From Neisseria dentiae (GTDB lineage: Bacteria; Pseudomonadota; Gammaproteobacteria; Burkholderiales; Neisseriaceae): a stretch of DNA of 64,000 nt. Location of the stretch: positions 1,736,001-1,800,000 of the forward strand of contig NZ_CP059570.1 in the NCBI RefSeq assembly GCF_014055005.1, given 5' to 3'. Shown here one piece after another: positions 25,144 through 33,944 of this stretch. A program made the translations under genes and the position numbers. A model generated the notes under the pieces. The model had not been told where the DNA came from and searched no databases. It saw only the letters and a program-made list of their open reading frames with translations. Positions within the stretch are counted from its first letter, which is position 1; each line of letters starts with the position of its first letter.

Positions 25144-25856
25144 GCGTCTGCCTCCGTTCGCCATACGCATTTGCCTTCGGTGATTTTGTCAAGCGTGTCG
25201 AGATAGGCTTCGTGCGCGGCCAGCTCGGTTTCGTTTGCGCCCAACACTTTCAAATGCGCGGGGCGTTGGATTTTGGCGGCGGCGTAGCTGCCGCCGGCTT
25301 CTCCTCCGTGATCGGCCATCAGGTCGAACTGGCCGCGCGTCATGGCGAGATACACTTCGCCGAGCAGTTCGCAGTCGATCAGGGCGCCGTGGAATACGCG
25401 TTTGCTGCGGTCGACATCAAAGCGGGTACACAAGGCATCGAGGCTGGCTTTTTGGCCGGGAAACATTTCCCGCGCCATGCCGAGAGTGTCGGTTACTTTG
25501 CAGCCCAGCTCTTCTACGGTGGGCAGCCCCATGCGGCCGAACTCCATATCGAGAAAGCCCACATCGAACTTGGCGTTGTGGATGATAAGTTCGGCTCCGC
25601 GCAGAAAATCGGCGATTTGCCGCCCGACCTGTTCGAATTTGGGCGCGTTTTTTTCTTCCAAATCGGCCAGGGTGATGCCGTGGACGGCGGCGGCTTCGTC
25701 GGGAATATCGCGGTCGGGGTGGATATAAAGGTGCAGGGTGTTGCGGGTGAGCTGGCGGTTAACCATTTCCAGCCCGGCAAATTCGACCATGCGGTCGCCG
25801 CTGTTGGGGTAAAGGCCGGTGGTTTCGGTGTCAAGGATAATCTGGCGGGTGTTCAT
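25140..25856 (-). CDS. dnaQ: DNA polymerase III epsilon subunit (3'-5' proofreading exonuclease)
   Basis: A 238-residue DEDDh exonuclease: ExoI motif IILDTETTGLYP, ExoII FAGLEMVNRQL...HGI, the IIHNAKFDVGFLDMEF block, and ExoIII FHGALIDCELL with the catalytic His. It proofreads replication errors as part of the Pol III core. The ATG at 25856 (MNTRQIILD) is used rather than an upstream in-frame start because the conserved region begins at once. It precedes ispD with a 4-bp overlap. Confidence 0.94.
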   Translation of the reverse strand: MNTRQIILDTETTGLYPNSGDRMVEFAGLEMVNRQLTRNTLHLYIHPDRDIPDEAAAVHGITLADLEEKNAPKFEQVGRQIADFLRGAELIIHNAKFDVGFLDMEFGRMGLPTVEELGCKVTDTLGMAREMFPGQKASLDALCTRFDVDRSKRVFHGALIDCELLGEVYLAMTRGQFDLMADHGGEAGGSYAAAKIQRPAHLKVLGANETELAAHEAYLDTLDKITEGKCVWRTEADA

Positions 25857-25966
25857 AACGCTTGCTGTTGGAAAAGGTTGCCGCATCATACTAAAAGCGG
25901 CGGGGAAAGTAAAAACGGCTGCGGGTAAAACAGCTACAGTTAAACCACTTTGTTTGGTAACAGTTT

Positions 25967-26052
25967 CGTCATACTCGGGCTTGCCCCGAGTATCTCCTTT
26001 CTAAAAATTTCCGAAACCCAAAAAGATACTCGGGCCAAGCCCGAGTATGACG
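25967..26052. repeat. ACTCGGG-type hairpin repeat
   Basis: CGTCATACTCGGGCTTGCCCCGAG and the complementary arm ending CCCGAGTATGACG enclose about 35 bp. It lies between dnaQ and truA. CAGTTAAACCACTT upstream resembles the outer end of the TATAG-type element at 36142-36267. Confidence 0.8.
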
Positions 26053-26094
26053 CGTGTGCTTTTCTTAAGCTGATTCATTATACAGAGCTGATTG

Positions 26095-26133
26095 AGGCCG
26101 TCTGAAAAGCAGTTTAAGCTTTTCAGACGGCCT
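26095..26133. terminator. Inverted DUS terminator after truA
   Basis: AGGCCGTCTGAAAAGC and GCTTTTCAGACGGCCT form a 16-bp stem with a 7-nt loop, 24 bp beyond the truA stop. Confidence 0.85.
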
Positions 26134-26156
26134 TAAACATTATTAACTTCAAAGTT

Positions 26157-26993
26157 TTACCACAACCATTCGGGCACGGGCGGGGTGGCCACGCCCCATT
26201 CGGGCGGATAGTCCACCCCCGTCAGATAAAGGCCGTCGGGCATCAGCGTGGGCGGGGCGTGTTTGCGGCTGCGCGCCGCCATCAAATCGGCAAACCCCGG
26301 CACGCTGAGGCGGCCGTCGCCCACATACACCAGTGCGCCCATGATGTTGCGCACCATATGGTGCAGAAAGGCGTTGCCGTGCAAATCGAGCTTCATCAGT
26401 TCGGGCGTGCCGCTCAAGCTTGCGCTATACAGGGTTTTCACGGGGGATTTGGCTTGGCATTCGGCCGCGCGGAAGCTGGAAAAATCATGTTCGCCCACCA
26501 GCATGGCCGCGGCCTGCCGCATTTTTTCCATATTCAGCGGCCTGCATACCCAGCCTACCCTGCCTGCCAGCAGGGGATTGCGCACCGAGGCCGACAGCAG
26601 CACATAACGGTAGCGGCGGCCGAATGCGTCGAAACGGGCGTGAAAGCGCGGGTCAACAGGTTGCGCATGCCAAACGGCCACTTCTTTGGGCAGGTGTGTG
26701 TTCACCCCCCTCACCCACGCCTGCGCGGGGCGGTCAGCCGTGGTGTCGAAATGCACCACTTGCGCGGCTGCGTGCACGCCGGCATCGGTCCGCCCCGCCA
26801 CCACGGTGTGAATGCGCTCGCCCGCAATCTGCCCGAGCGCGTATTCCAACACTTCCTGCACCGTAACCAAACCGTCGGCCTGTTTTTGCTTCTGCCAGCC
26901 GTGGAAACCTTTGCCGTTATAGGCAAGCATCAGCGCCCAGCGCTGAGTTCCGGCTGAAGGCGGCGGGCTGGAAAGTTCGGTATCGGCTGGCAT
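26157..26993 (-). CDS. truA: tRNA pseudouridine(38-40) synthase
   Basis: A 278-residue pseudouridine synthase acting on the tRNA anticodon arm. Motifs: LAYNGKGFHGWQKQ, VVAGRTDAGVHAAAQVVHFDT with the catalytic Asp, RRYRYVLL, FLHHMVRNIMGALVYVGDGR. The ATG at 26993 is used; the frame is open to 27065 but that extension is not conserved in style. A terminator-type DUS hairpin lies downstream. Confidence 0.93.
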   Translation of the reverse strand: MPADTELSSPPPSAGTQRWALMLAYNGKGFHGWQKQKQADGLVTVQEVLEYALGQIAGERIHTVVAGRTDAGVHAAAQVVHFDTTADRPAQAWVRGVNTHLPKEVAVWHAQPVDPRFHARFDAFGRRYRYVLLSASVRNPLLAGRVGWVCRPLNMEKMRQAAAMLVGEHDFSSFRAAECQAKSPVKTLYSASLSGTPELMKLDLHGNAFLHHMVRNIMGALVYVGDGRLSVPGFADLMAARSRKHAPPTLMPDGLYLTGVDYPPEWGVATPPVPEWLW

Positions 26994-27233
26994 GGCGGCT
27001 CCGGCGGTAATGTAAAAATACGTTGGAAACAAAAGCGCATAATTATAAGCCAATTCACGCCGCAAAACTTATTCCGCCACCCCAAAACACGCCCAATCTA
27101 TTGAAAATATAAAACAAAACTGCAAAAAGCAGCAGATACCGCCTTTGACAAACCTTAACTCATCGCCTAATATCCGCCCCCGTCGGGCAACCGCCCGGTT
27201 ATCCGCAACACCAATAGAAAGAAGAAGATATTT

Positions 27234-28487
27234 ATGGAATGGGTTTTTAACAGTTACTACACGTTAATTGCCGCCACCGTTGTGCTGCTGGTCGGCAGGC
27301 TGATGGTGGCGAAAATCAAGTTTTTGCAGGATTTCAACATCCCCGAGCCGGTGGCCGGCGGCCTGGTGGCGGCGGCCATATTGTATGCGCTGCACGCCAT
27401 CTACGGCGTGAGCTTCAAATTCGAGAAGCCGCTGCAAGATGCGTTTATGCTGATTTTCTTCACCTCTATCGGCCTGAGCGCCGACTTTTCGCGCCTGAAA
27501 GCGGGCGGCTTCCCGCTGGTGATCTTCACCGCCATCGTCGGCTCTTTTATCATGGTTCAAAACACCGTTGGCGTCGGCCTGGCCAGTCTGTTCGGCCTCG
27601 ACCCGCTGATCGGCCTGATTACCGGCTCGATTACCTTAACGGGCGGCCACGGCACGGCAGGCGCATGGGGGCCGGATTTCGAGAAAAACTTCGGCTTAAC
27701 CGGCGCAACCGGCTTAGGCATGGCTGCCGCCACGTTCGGCCTGGTGGCCGGCGGCCTGATCGGCGGCCCGGTTGCCCGTCGCCTGATCAACAAGATGGGG
27801 CGCAAACCGTTAGACGAAGCCGCCGTTAAAGCCCAAGCCGCCGTTTACGACGACGACGATCCCGGCAAAAGCACCGACGATCTGTTCGAACACCCCGAGC
27901 AAACCCGCCTGATTACCGCCAATTCGGCGGTAGAAACGCTGGCCATGTTCGCCGCCTGCCTGGCCTTCGCCGAAATCATGGACGGCTTCGACAGCGAATA
28001 CCTCAAACCGTTTTATCTCGACCTGCCCAAATTCGTGTGGGCGCTGTTCGGCGGCGTGATTCTGCGCAATATTTTAACCAGCGTGTTCAAATTCAATATG
28101 TTCGACCGCGCTATCGACGTATTCGGCAACGCTTCGCTGTCGCTGTTTCTGGCCATGGCGCTGCTCAACCTCAAACTGTGGGAGTTAACCGGCCTTGCCG
28201 GCCCCGTAACCGTTATCCTGCTGGTGCAAACCGTGGTGATGATGCTTTACGCCACCTTCGTTACCTATGTTTTGATGGGGCGCAATTACGATTCGGCCGT
28301 GCTGGCCGCCGGCCACTGCGGTTTCGGCCTCGGCGCCACCCCCACCGCCGTTGCCAATATGCAGTCGGTAACCGAACGCTTCGGCCCTTCGCACAAAGCC
28401 TTTCTGATTGTGCCTATGGTGGGCGCGTTTTTCGTTGACTTCATCAACGTTTTCATCCTCACCGGTTTTGTAAACTTCCTCAAATAA
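27234..28487 (+). CDS. gltS: Sodium/glutamate symporter
   Basis: A 417-residue ESS-family transporter with about ten membrane segments and the two inverted-repeat pore-loop regions: SITLTGGHGTAGAWG and GHCGFGLGATPTAVANM. It imports glutamate with Na+. The Na+ pump NQR in this window provides the gradient. RBS GAAGAAG is upstream. It is a single gene between truA (divergent) and the LprI-like lipoprotein. Confidence 0.94.
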   Translation: MEWVFNSYYTLIAATVVLLVGRLMVAKIKFLQDFNIPEPVAGGLVAAAILYALHAIYGVSFKFEKPLQDAFMLIFFTSIGLSADFSRLKAGGFPLVIFTAIVGSFIMVQNTVGVGLASLFGLDPLIGLITGSITLTGGHGTAGAWGPDFEKNFGLTGATGLGMAAATFGLVAGGLIGGPVARRLINKMGRKPLDEAAVKAQAAVYDDDDPGKSTDDLFEHPEQTRLITANSAVETLAMFAACLAFAEIMDGFDSEYLKPFYLDLPKFVWALFGGVILRNILTSVFKFNMFDRAIDVFGNASLSLFLAMALLNLKLWELTGLAGPVTVILLVQTVVMMLYATFVTYVLMGRNYDSAVLAAGHCGFGLGATPTAVANMQSVTERFGPSHKAFLIVPMVGAFFVDFINVFILTGFVNFLK

Positions 28488-28583
28488 ACCGCAAGCAAAC
28501 TAAAAAGCACCCGCAACACCTTACCCGTTGCAGGTGCTTTTGCTATGATGCCGTCTGAAACCATTTCTTGCAAAGGCCGTACC

Positions 28584-29603
28584 ATGTATAAAAAGCTGCT
28601 CACTTTTTCCCTGATTGCCGCTGCCCTGGCCGCCTGCGGCGAGCGCGACACCAAACAGGAAAACGCCTCGCTGGCCTGCGACAGCCCGGCCGTGGTTCAA
28701 AACGTGCGCACCAACATCCAAGAAATCATCAAACAGGAAGCGCAGCGCTTCGCCCGCAACGACACCCGCCAGTTTATCGACGCCGATAAAATCATCGCCG
28801 CCGCCACCCAGCTCAACATACAGCTCGACGGCCCCGCCGAAGAAAACCAAAACGGCCGCCCCGTCTGCAAAGCCAACCTGAGCATACAGATTCCCGCCGA
28901 CATTCTGAACACAGCCCAAACCAACAGCCCGCTGGTTTACGGCGCCAACAGCAACATCACCCAACTGATTCAGGAGCGCATCACCGGCAGCACCCTCACC
29001 TATGACAAGGGGCTGTTCACCCGCCCGCTTCAATACACCACCGCCGAAGCCGACGGCCAAACCACCGTTAATTATGAAGACAACGCCATCACCGTAACCG
29101 CCCAAAACGTTACCAGCGCGCTGCTGCCCTACGGCGTAAAAAGCATTCTGATGATCAACGGCCAGCCCGTGAGGCTTGAAGACGCGCTGAACGCCGGAGT
29201 GCAAGCCTTCCCCGAACCGCCGCAGGCCGACCCGCAGGATATACTCGACAACAACGCCGCCAGCAGCACTTTCGGCGAAGAAAACGCCAGCGCGCCCGAA
29301 ACCCTGACCCCCGAACCGCCCCGCAGCGAAATCACGTTTTCGGCAGGCGAATTGGAGCAGGCGAAAAACAACAACCAATCGGCCGACCGCGAAATCAACA
29401 TGGTGTGGAACAGCATCGACCAAAACATTCAAAAAGAGCTGATTAACGAACAACGCAGCTGGATCCAAAGCAAAAACACCAACTGCCGCCAAGCCGCCGC
29501 CCAAGCCGAAAGCAACCTGCAAGCCGAATACCTGCGCCTGCAATGCGACACGCGCATGACCCGCGAACGCAGCCAGTACCTGCGCGGTTATACGATTAAC
29601 TAA
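28584..29603 (+). CDS. Lipoprotein with C-terminal LprI-like (DUF1311) domain
   Basis: A 339-residue protein starting MYKKLLTFSLIAAALAAC, a lipobox with Cys18. The middle region has no recognised fold. The last 80 residues match the DUF1311/LprI pattern: DREINMVWNSI, LINEQRSWIQSKNTNC and LRLQCDTRMTRERSQYL. LprI-type domains inhibit host lysozyme in Mycobacterium, so a role in envelope defence is possible but inferred. An AT-type DUS lies upstream at about 28549-28560. ATG 28584 is chosen because the signal peptide begins there. Confidence 0.85.
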   Translation: MYKKLLTFSLIAAALAACGERDTKQENASLACDSPAVVQNVRTNIQEIIKQEAQRFARNDTRQFIDADKIIAAATQLNIQLDGPAEENQNGRPVCKANLSIQIPADILNTAQTNSPLVYGANSNITQLIQERITGSTLTYDKGLFTRPLQYTTAEADGQTTVNYEDNAITVTAQNVTSALLPYGVKSILMINGQPVRLEDALNAGVQAFPEPPQADPQDILDNNAASSTFGEENASAPETLTPEPPRSEITFSAGELEQAKNNNQSADREINMVWNSIDQNIQKELINEQRSWIQSKNTNCRQAAAQAESNLQAEYLRLQCDTRMTRERSQYLRGYTIN

Positions 29604-29632
29604 GCCGCAGGTTCCATGCTTTAAAACAACAC

Positions 29633-29660
29633 AGGCCGTCTGAATATTTTCAGACGGCCT
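29633..29660. terminator. Inverted DUS terminator directly abutting a miniature element
   Basis: AGGCCGTCTGAA and TTCAGACGGCCT form a 12-bp stem; the very next base (29661) is the first base of a miniature mobile element. Confidence 0.8.
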
Positions 29661-29814
29661 GAGACCTTTGCAAAAATACCCTTAATGCCGTCTGAAATGT
29701 TCGTATTTCGTCATTCCCGCGCAGGCGGGAATCCAATCGTTTTTTCGTAAGTTGAAACTAATGACTGAATCTAAGCATTCCAGGCGGAATTAAGGGTATT
29801 TTTGCAAAGATATC
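29661..29814. mobile_element. Miniature element, 154 bp, with dRS3 core
   Basis: It starts GAGACCTTTGCAAAAATACCC and ends GGGTATTTTTGCAAAGATATC, a slightly degenerate inverted terminus. The interior has a DUS (AATGCCGTCTGAAATG) and a dRS3 repeat. No matching direct repeat is seen at its flanks (GGCCT left, AGGCC right). It is the same subfamily as 23921-24283. Confidence 0.8.
29714..29733. repeat. dRS3 repeat
   Basis: An exact match to the pattern ATTCCC-GCGCAGGC-GGGAAT, inside the miniature element 29661-29814. Confidence 0.9.
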
Positions 29815-29837
29815 AGGCCTTTATATACAAAAAACCA

Positions 29838-29869
29838 CAGGCCGTCTGAAAACGCTTTCAGACGGCCTG
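29838..29869. terminator. Inverted DUS terminator after the DASS transporter gene
   Basis: CAGGCCGTCTGAAA and TTTCAGACGGCCTG form a 14-bp stem 37 bp beyond the transporter stop (minus strand). Confidence 0.85.
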
Positions 29870-29905
29870 CACGGTTTTGCCTTAACCGGTCGGTTTCGGT
29901 TTGGT

Positions 29906-31375
29906 TTACCAATAACCCAACACTTTCCACCAAATCCCGCCGATTACCACAAAAATCAGCAGATTAACCACGCTCATCACAAAACCGGCTTTCCACCATT
30001 CGGCCAGCGTGGTGTAACCCGAGCCGAAAATCACCGGCGATGTACCCGTGGCGTAGTGGGTAAGCGTCATCATGATGCTGGAAGCGGCGGCCATAATCAG
30101 CGCAAACAACATCGGCGGCGCGCCCAGCGACAGGCCGGCGGCATAAAAGGCGCCGAGCATGGCGGTGATGTGGGCGGTGGTGCTGGCAAACATATAGTGG
30201 GCATACATATAGGCCAACACCAGCAGCGCCGATGCGCCCGCCCAGCCCAAGCCCAAGTGGGCGATGCCGCCTTCGAGCACGCCGGAAAACCAGGCAATCA
30301 GGCCGAGTTTGTTTAAGAAAGTGGCCATCATCACCAGCGCGGCAAACCAGGTAACCGTGTCCCACGCACTTTTTTCCTTCAACACGTCGTCCCAAGTGAG
30401 CACACCCGAGAGCAGCAGTAGGCTCAAGCCGATAAAGGCGGTGGTGGTGGCGTCAACGGCGAAGGCTTTGCCGAAAATCATCGCCGGAATGCCGGCCCAT
30501 AAAATCAGCAGCACGGCGAAAATCGCCAACATGATTTTTTCGCCGCGGTTCATTGGCCCCTGCTCGGCCAATTTTTCTTTGGCAAACTGCGCCGCATTGG
30601 GCGTTTCTTTGATTTCGGGCGGGTAGATGAAATAGAGCACCAGCGGCATCAGCACCAGTGCGGCCAAACCCGGCAGCAGCATCGCCAGCGCCCAGGTGCC
30701 CCAGCTCAAATGGATATCGGAATTGGTGGCTTTGGCAATAATGTCCACCACCAGCGGGTTAGGCGCGGTGGCGGTGATAAACATCGCCGAAGTAATCGGG
30801 TTGCTGTGGTAGTTCACCAGCGCCAGATATTTGCCGATACGCCCCTGCGTGCCTTTTTCCGGGTCGGAATCGTAACTGGCGGCAATCGCTTTCATCACCG
30901 GGTGGATGATGCCGCCGCCGCGCGCGGTGTTGCTCGGCGTAACCGGTGCCAGCAGCAACTCGGAAAGCGCCAAACTGTAGCCGATACCCATGGTTTTCTT
31001 GCCGAACAGCGAAATAAAATAATAGCCGATGCGTGCGCCCAAGCCGGTTTTGAGAATACCGCGCGAAATCATAATCGCCACACCGATCAACCAGATCAAC
31101 GGGTTGGCGAAGCTGCTCAATGCGTCTTTAACCGCATCGGCGGGTTTCTCGGCGGTTACGCCGGTCAGCGCCACCAGCATAATTGCCACCATAGAAAGCG
31201 CGCCAATCGGCATGGCTTTGCCGATAATCGCCGCAATCACGCCCACAAACATCGCCAGCAGATGCCAAGCCTGTGGCGTAACACCTTCGGGCACAGGCAC
31301 CACAAACCAAATCAACAGCGCCAAGCCCACCGCAATCGCAGCAGGCAGCGGTTTGAAGCCGAGTTTATCGCTCAT
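29906..31375 (-). CDS. DASS-family anion transporter (di-/tricarboxylate type)
   Basis: A 489-residue polytopic protein of the divalent anion:Na+ symporter family, close to the CitT/2-oxoglutarate-malate translocator branch. Signature stretches are SELLLAPVTPSNTARGGGIIHPV and the paired substrate loop TATAPNPLVV, with a C-terminal HYATGTSPVIFGSGY. About 13-14 membrane segments are visible. The substrate (citrate, succinate, malate or 2-oxoglutarate) and whether it works as antiporter or Na+ symporter cannot be decided from sequence alone. ATG at 31375. Confidence 0.88.
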   Translation of the reverse strand: MSDKLGFKPLPAAIAVGLALLIWFVVPVPEGVTPQAWHLLAMFVGVIAAIIGKAMPIGALSMVAIMLVALTGVTAEKPADAVKDALSSFANPLIWLIGVAIMISRGILKTGLGARIGYYFISLFGKKTMGIGYSLALSELLLAPVTPSNTARGGGIIHPVMKAIAASYDSDPEKGTQGRIGKYLALVNYHSNPITSAMFITATAPNPLVVDIIAKATNSDIHLSWGTWALAMLLPGLAALVLMPLVLYFIYPPEIKETPNAAQFAKEKLAEQGPMNRGEKIMLAIFAVLLILWAGIPAMIFGKAFAVDATTTAFIGLSLLLLSGVLTWDDVLKEKSAWDTVTWFAALVMMATFLNKLGLIAWFSGVLEGGIAHLGLGWAGASALLVLAYMYAHYMFASTTAHITAMLGAFYAAGLSLGAPPMLFALIMAAASSIMMTLTHYATGTSPVIFGSGYTTLAEWWKAGFVMSVVNLLIFVVIGGIWWKVLGYW

Positions 31376-31503
31376 TGTTTGTTCCTCATTAATGCAGGTA
31401 AAAAAAGATTAAGCGTGGGAATCTTAGCACTATTCACTTTATTCTGCTTGATTAGACGCAAATTATATTTGAAAAATATTCTTTTTGAATATTTTATAAC
31501 ACC

Positions 31504-31534
31504 AAAGGCCGTCTGAAACTTTCAGACGGCCTTT
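31504..31534. terminator. Inverted DUS terminator after mtnN
   Basis: AAAGGCCGTCTGAAA and TTTCAGACGGCCTTT make a near-perfect 15-bp stem with minimal loop, 17 bp beyond the mtnN stop. Confidence 0.85.
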
Positions 31535-31551
31535 TATGTATATGAATATAT

Positions 31552-32265
31552 TTACAAACCGCTAACGATGCCCATCACCATACGGGCAGAATTAACCGAT
31601 GCCGTTTGCAAAAATTCGTCGAAACTGATGTCGGCTTTTTCGTCAGCCGCATCCGACACCGCGCGCACCACCACAAACGGCACGTTCAGCTGGAAACAGG
31701 TTTGCGCAATGGCCGCCGCTTCCATTTCCACCGCCTGCACGCCCGAAAAATTCCGGCGGATAAACGCCGTTTTTTCGCTGCTGTGCACAAACTGGTCGCC
31801 GCTCACGATTAAGCCGCGGTACACCGCCGCACCCTCAAACGCCGCAGCCGCCGCACCGGCCGCCTCCGCCAAAGCCGCATCACTCTCGAAAACGGCAGGC
31901 AACTGCGGCACCTGCCCCAAAGCATAGCCGAAGGCGGTAACGTCCACATCATGGTGCGCCACCTGCGTGCCGATAACCACGTCGCCCACTTTCAAACCCG
32001 CACCGATGCCGCCCGCGCTGCCGGTGTTGATCACGCAGTCGGGCGAAAAATGACCGGCCACCAGCGCCGTAACCGCCGCCGCATTGGCCTTGCCGATGCC
32101 GCTCAACGCCAGCACCATCTTTTTGCCGCCCAACGTGCCGCGGTGAACCGTAAACCTGCCGAACGTTTCGGTAACGGCATGCTCCATGCTGTTTTTCAAC
32201 AGCTCGATTTCCTGCTCCATCGCACCGATAACCGCCACGGTGTTGCATACTTGTTTTTCGGGCAT
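31552..32265 (-). CDS. mtnN: 5'-methylthioadenosine/S-adenosylhomocysteine nucleosidase
   Basis: A 237-residue nucleosidase of the Pfs/MTAN family. It has AVIGAMEQEIELL (catalytic Glu), LALSGIGKANAA, NTGSAGGIG, VSGDQFVHS, VEMEAAAIAQTC and VRAVSDAADEKA (catalytic Asp). It cleaves adenine from methylthioadenosine and S-adenosylhomocysteine, the first step toward AI-2 precursors. ATG at 32265 follows AAGAGAAG on the minus strand. It is divergent from pilU; the same neighbourhood (pfs next to pilT2) is remembered from N. meningitidis. Confidence 0.94.
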   Translation of the reverse strand: MPEKQVCNTVAVIGAMEQEIELLKNSMEHAVTETFGRFTVHRGTLGGKKMVLALSGIGKANAAAVTALVAGHFSPDCVINTGSAGGIGAGLKVGDVVIGTQVAHHDVDVTAFGYALGQVPQLPAVFESDAALAEAAGAAAAAFEGAAVYRGLIVSGDQFVHSSEKTAFIRRNFSGVQAVEMEAAAIAQTCFQLNVPFVVVRAVSDAADEKADISFDEFLQTASVNSARMVMGIVSGL

Positions 32266-32383
32266 TTTCTTCTCTTTCAAAGGGATAAGGCAGCGCATTA
32301 TACCGACGAACGCCGCATGGCACTACTGCGCCGATTACCCGCTTCATGCCGTCTGAAATTTGCTATAATTACGAAATTTAACA

Positions 32384-32543
32384 GGGCATGTCGTCGACAG
32401 GTTTGTGAAGCGGTTTTTTGAGGGAAAATCCGCAGATGCAAGGCAAAAAGCACAGCAAGATTGGACATCTTGCGAGCATTTTTAACGCCGCAGGTGCGGA
32501 TTCTAACCAAAAATACCGCCGCAATGCCGTCGACGGCACGCCC
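32384..32543. repeat. 160-bp element with terminal inverted repeats in the pilU leader
   Basis: GGGCATGTCGTCGAC (32384-32398) and GTCGACGGCACGCCC (32529-32543) are inverted repeats matching at 13 of 15 positions. The interior is non-coding. It lies between a TATAAT box at 32364-32369 and the pilU start at 32574, so it would be in the transcribed leader. It could be a REP2/CREN-type contact-regulated element; that identity is an inference. Confidence 0.6.
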
Positions 32544-32573
32544 TAAAGCTCACACAGAATTAAAGGGATAAAA

Positions 32574-33701
32574 ATGAACGAGAATCCGCTGCCGGCCAAA
32601 GAAGAAATCTATTCATTACTGAAAACACTCAACAAATACAAAGGCTCCGACCTTTTCATCACCGCCAACTTTCCGCCGGCCATGAAGCTCGACGGCAAAA
32701 TCACGCGCATCACCGAAACACCGCTCACGCCCGAGCGCTGTATGGAAATCGCCTTTTCGATTATGTCGCCCAAACAGATGGACGAATTCATGAACACCAA
32801 CGAGTGCAACTTCGCCATCAGCCTGCCCGACACCAGCCGTTTCCGCGTCAACGCCATGGTTCAGCGCGGTGCCACCGCTCTCGTGTTCCGCACCATCACC
32901 AGCAATATCCCCAAATTTGAAACGCTCAACCTGCCGCCCGTTTTGCAGAAAATCGCCATGCAGAAACGCGGCCTGGTCATTTTCGTGGGCGGCACCGGTT
33001 CGGGCAAATCCACCTCGCTGGCCTCGATGATCGACTACCGCAACGAAAACAGCCACGACCACATCATCACCATCGAAGACCCCATCGAATTCGTGCACCA
33101 GCACAAAAACTGCATCATCACCCAGCGCGAAGTGGGCGTGGACACCGAAAACTGGTTCGCCGCCCTGAAAAACACCCTCCGCCAAGCTCCCGACGTGATA
33201 CTGATCGGCGAAATCCGCGACCGCGAAACGATGGACTACGCCATCGCCTTTGCCGAAACCGGCCACCTGTGCATGGCCACCCTGCACGCCAACAGCACCA
33301 ACCAGGCACTCGACCGCATCATCAACTTCTTCCCCGAAGAACGCCGCGTGCAGCTGCTTACCGACCTGTCGCTCAACCTGCAAGCCTTCATCTCGCAGCG
33401 TCTGGTTCCGCGCGAGGGCGGCAAAGGCCGCGTGGCCGCTGTGGAAGTGCTGCTCAACTCGCCGCTGATTGCCGAACTGATCCACAACGGCGACGTGCAC
33501 TCGATTAAAGAAATCATGAAAAAATCGCAGAGCATGGGCATGCAAACCTTCGACCAAGCCTTATACGAGCTGTATGAAAACGGCCATATCAGCTTTCAAG
33601 ACGCCATCAAAAACGCCGATTCCGCCCACGACCTGCGCCTCGACATCCAACTGCGCAGCCGCCGCGCACAAAACGCCGGGCCGGATCTGGAGCTGATTTA
33701 A
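32574..33701 (+). CDS. pilU: Type IV pilus retraction ATPase, PilU/PilT2 type
   Basis: A 375-residue PilT/PilU-family hexameric ATPase. It has an N-terminal PAS-like domain (GSDLFITANFPPAMKLDGKI), Walker A GGTGSGKST near 139-147, the Asp box IITIEDPIEFVHQHKNCIITQREVG, Walker B APDVILIGEIRD, and the His box ETGHLCMATLHANS. Sequence flavour is closest to PilU of Pseudomonas (LVIFVGGTGSGKST, INFFPEERR). In Neisseria the ortholog beside pfs is named PilT2. It powers or modulates pilus retraction at the cytoplasmic face. RBS AAAGGGA. Confidence 0.9.
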   Translation: MNENPLPAKEEIYSLLKTLNKYKGSDLFITANFPPAMKLDGKITRITETPLTPERCMEIAFSIMSPKQMDEFMNTNECNFAISLPDTSRFRVNAMVQRGATALVFRTITSNIPKFETLNLPPVLQKIAMQKRGLVIFVGGTGSGKSTSLASMIDYRNENSHDHIITIEDPIEFVHQHKNCIITQREVGVDTENWFAALKNTLRQAPDVILIGEIRDRETMDYAIAFAETGHLCMATLHANSTNQALDRIINFFPEERRVQLLTDLSLNLQAFISQRLVPREGGKGRVAAVEVLLNSPLIAELIHNGDVHSIKEIMKKSQSMGMQTFDQALYELYENGHISFQDAIKNADSAHDLRLDIQLRSRRAQNAGPDLELI

Positions 33702-33740
33702 CCCGTTTGCCGCATCCGCACCAACGGGCAAACACCGCAA

Positions 33741-33780
33741 AGGCCGTCTGAAAAAACGCCCTGTTCTTTTCAGACGGCCT
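33741..33780. terminator. Inverted DUS terminator after pilU
   Basis: AGGCCGTCTGAAAA and TTTTCAGACGGCCT flank a 12-nt loop, 39 bp beyond the pilU stop. Confidence 0.85.
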
Positions 33781-33944
33781 CAAACGTCCGCAGCCGCAAA
33801 TTCACCGCCCCGCTATTTTAACCCCACCCCTTGTGTGATATACTTACCAGCTGAATTTCACTTCCGATTTCCGAACATCTAAACGGGCGCACCCTGCCCG
33901 TTTCGTTGATTAACAAACAAACATATATTCAATAAGGGCTTACG

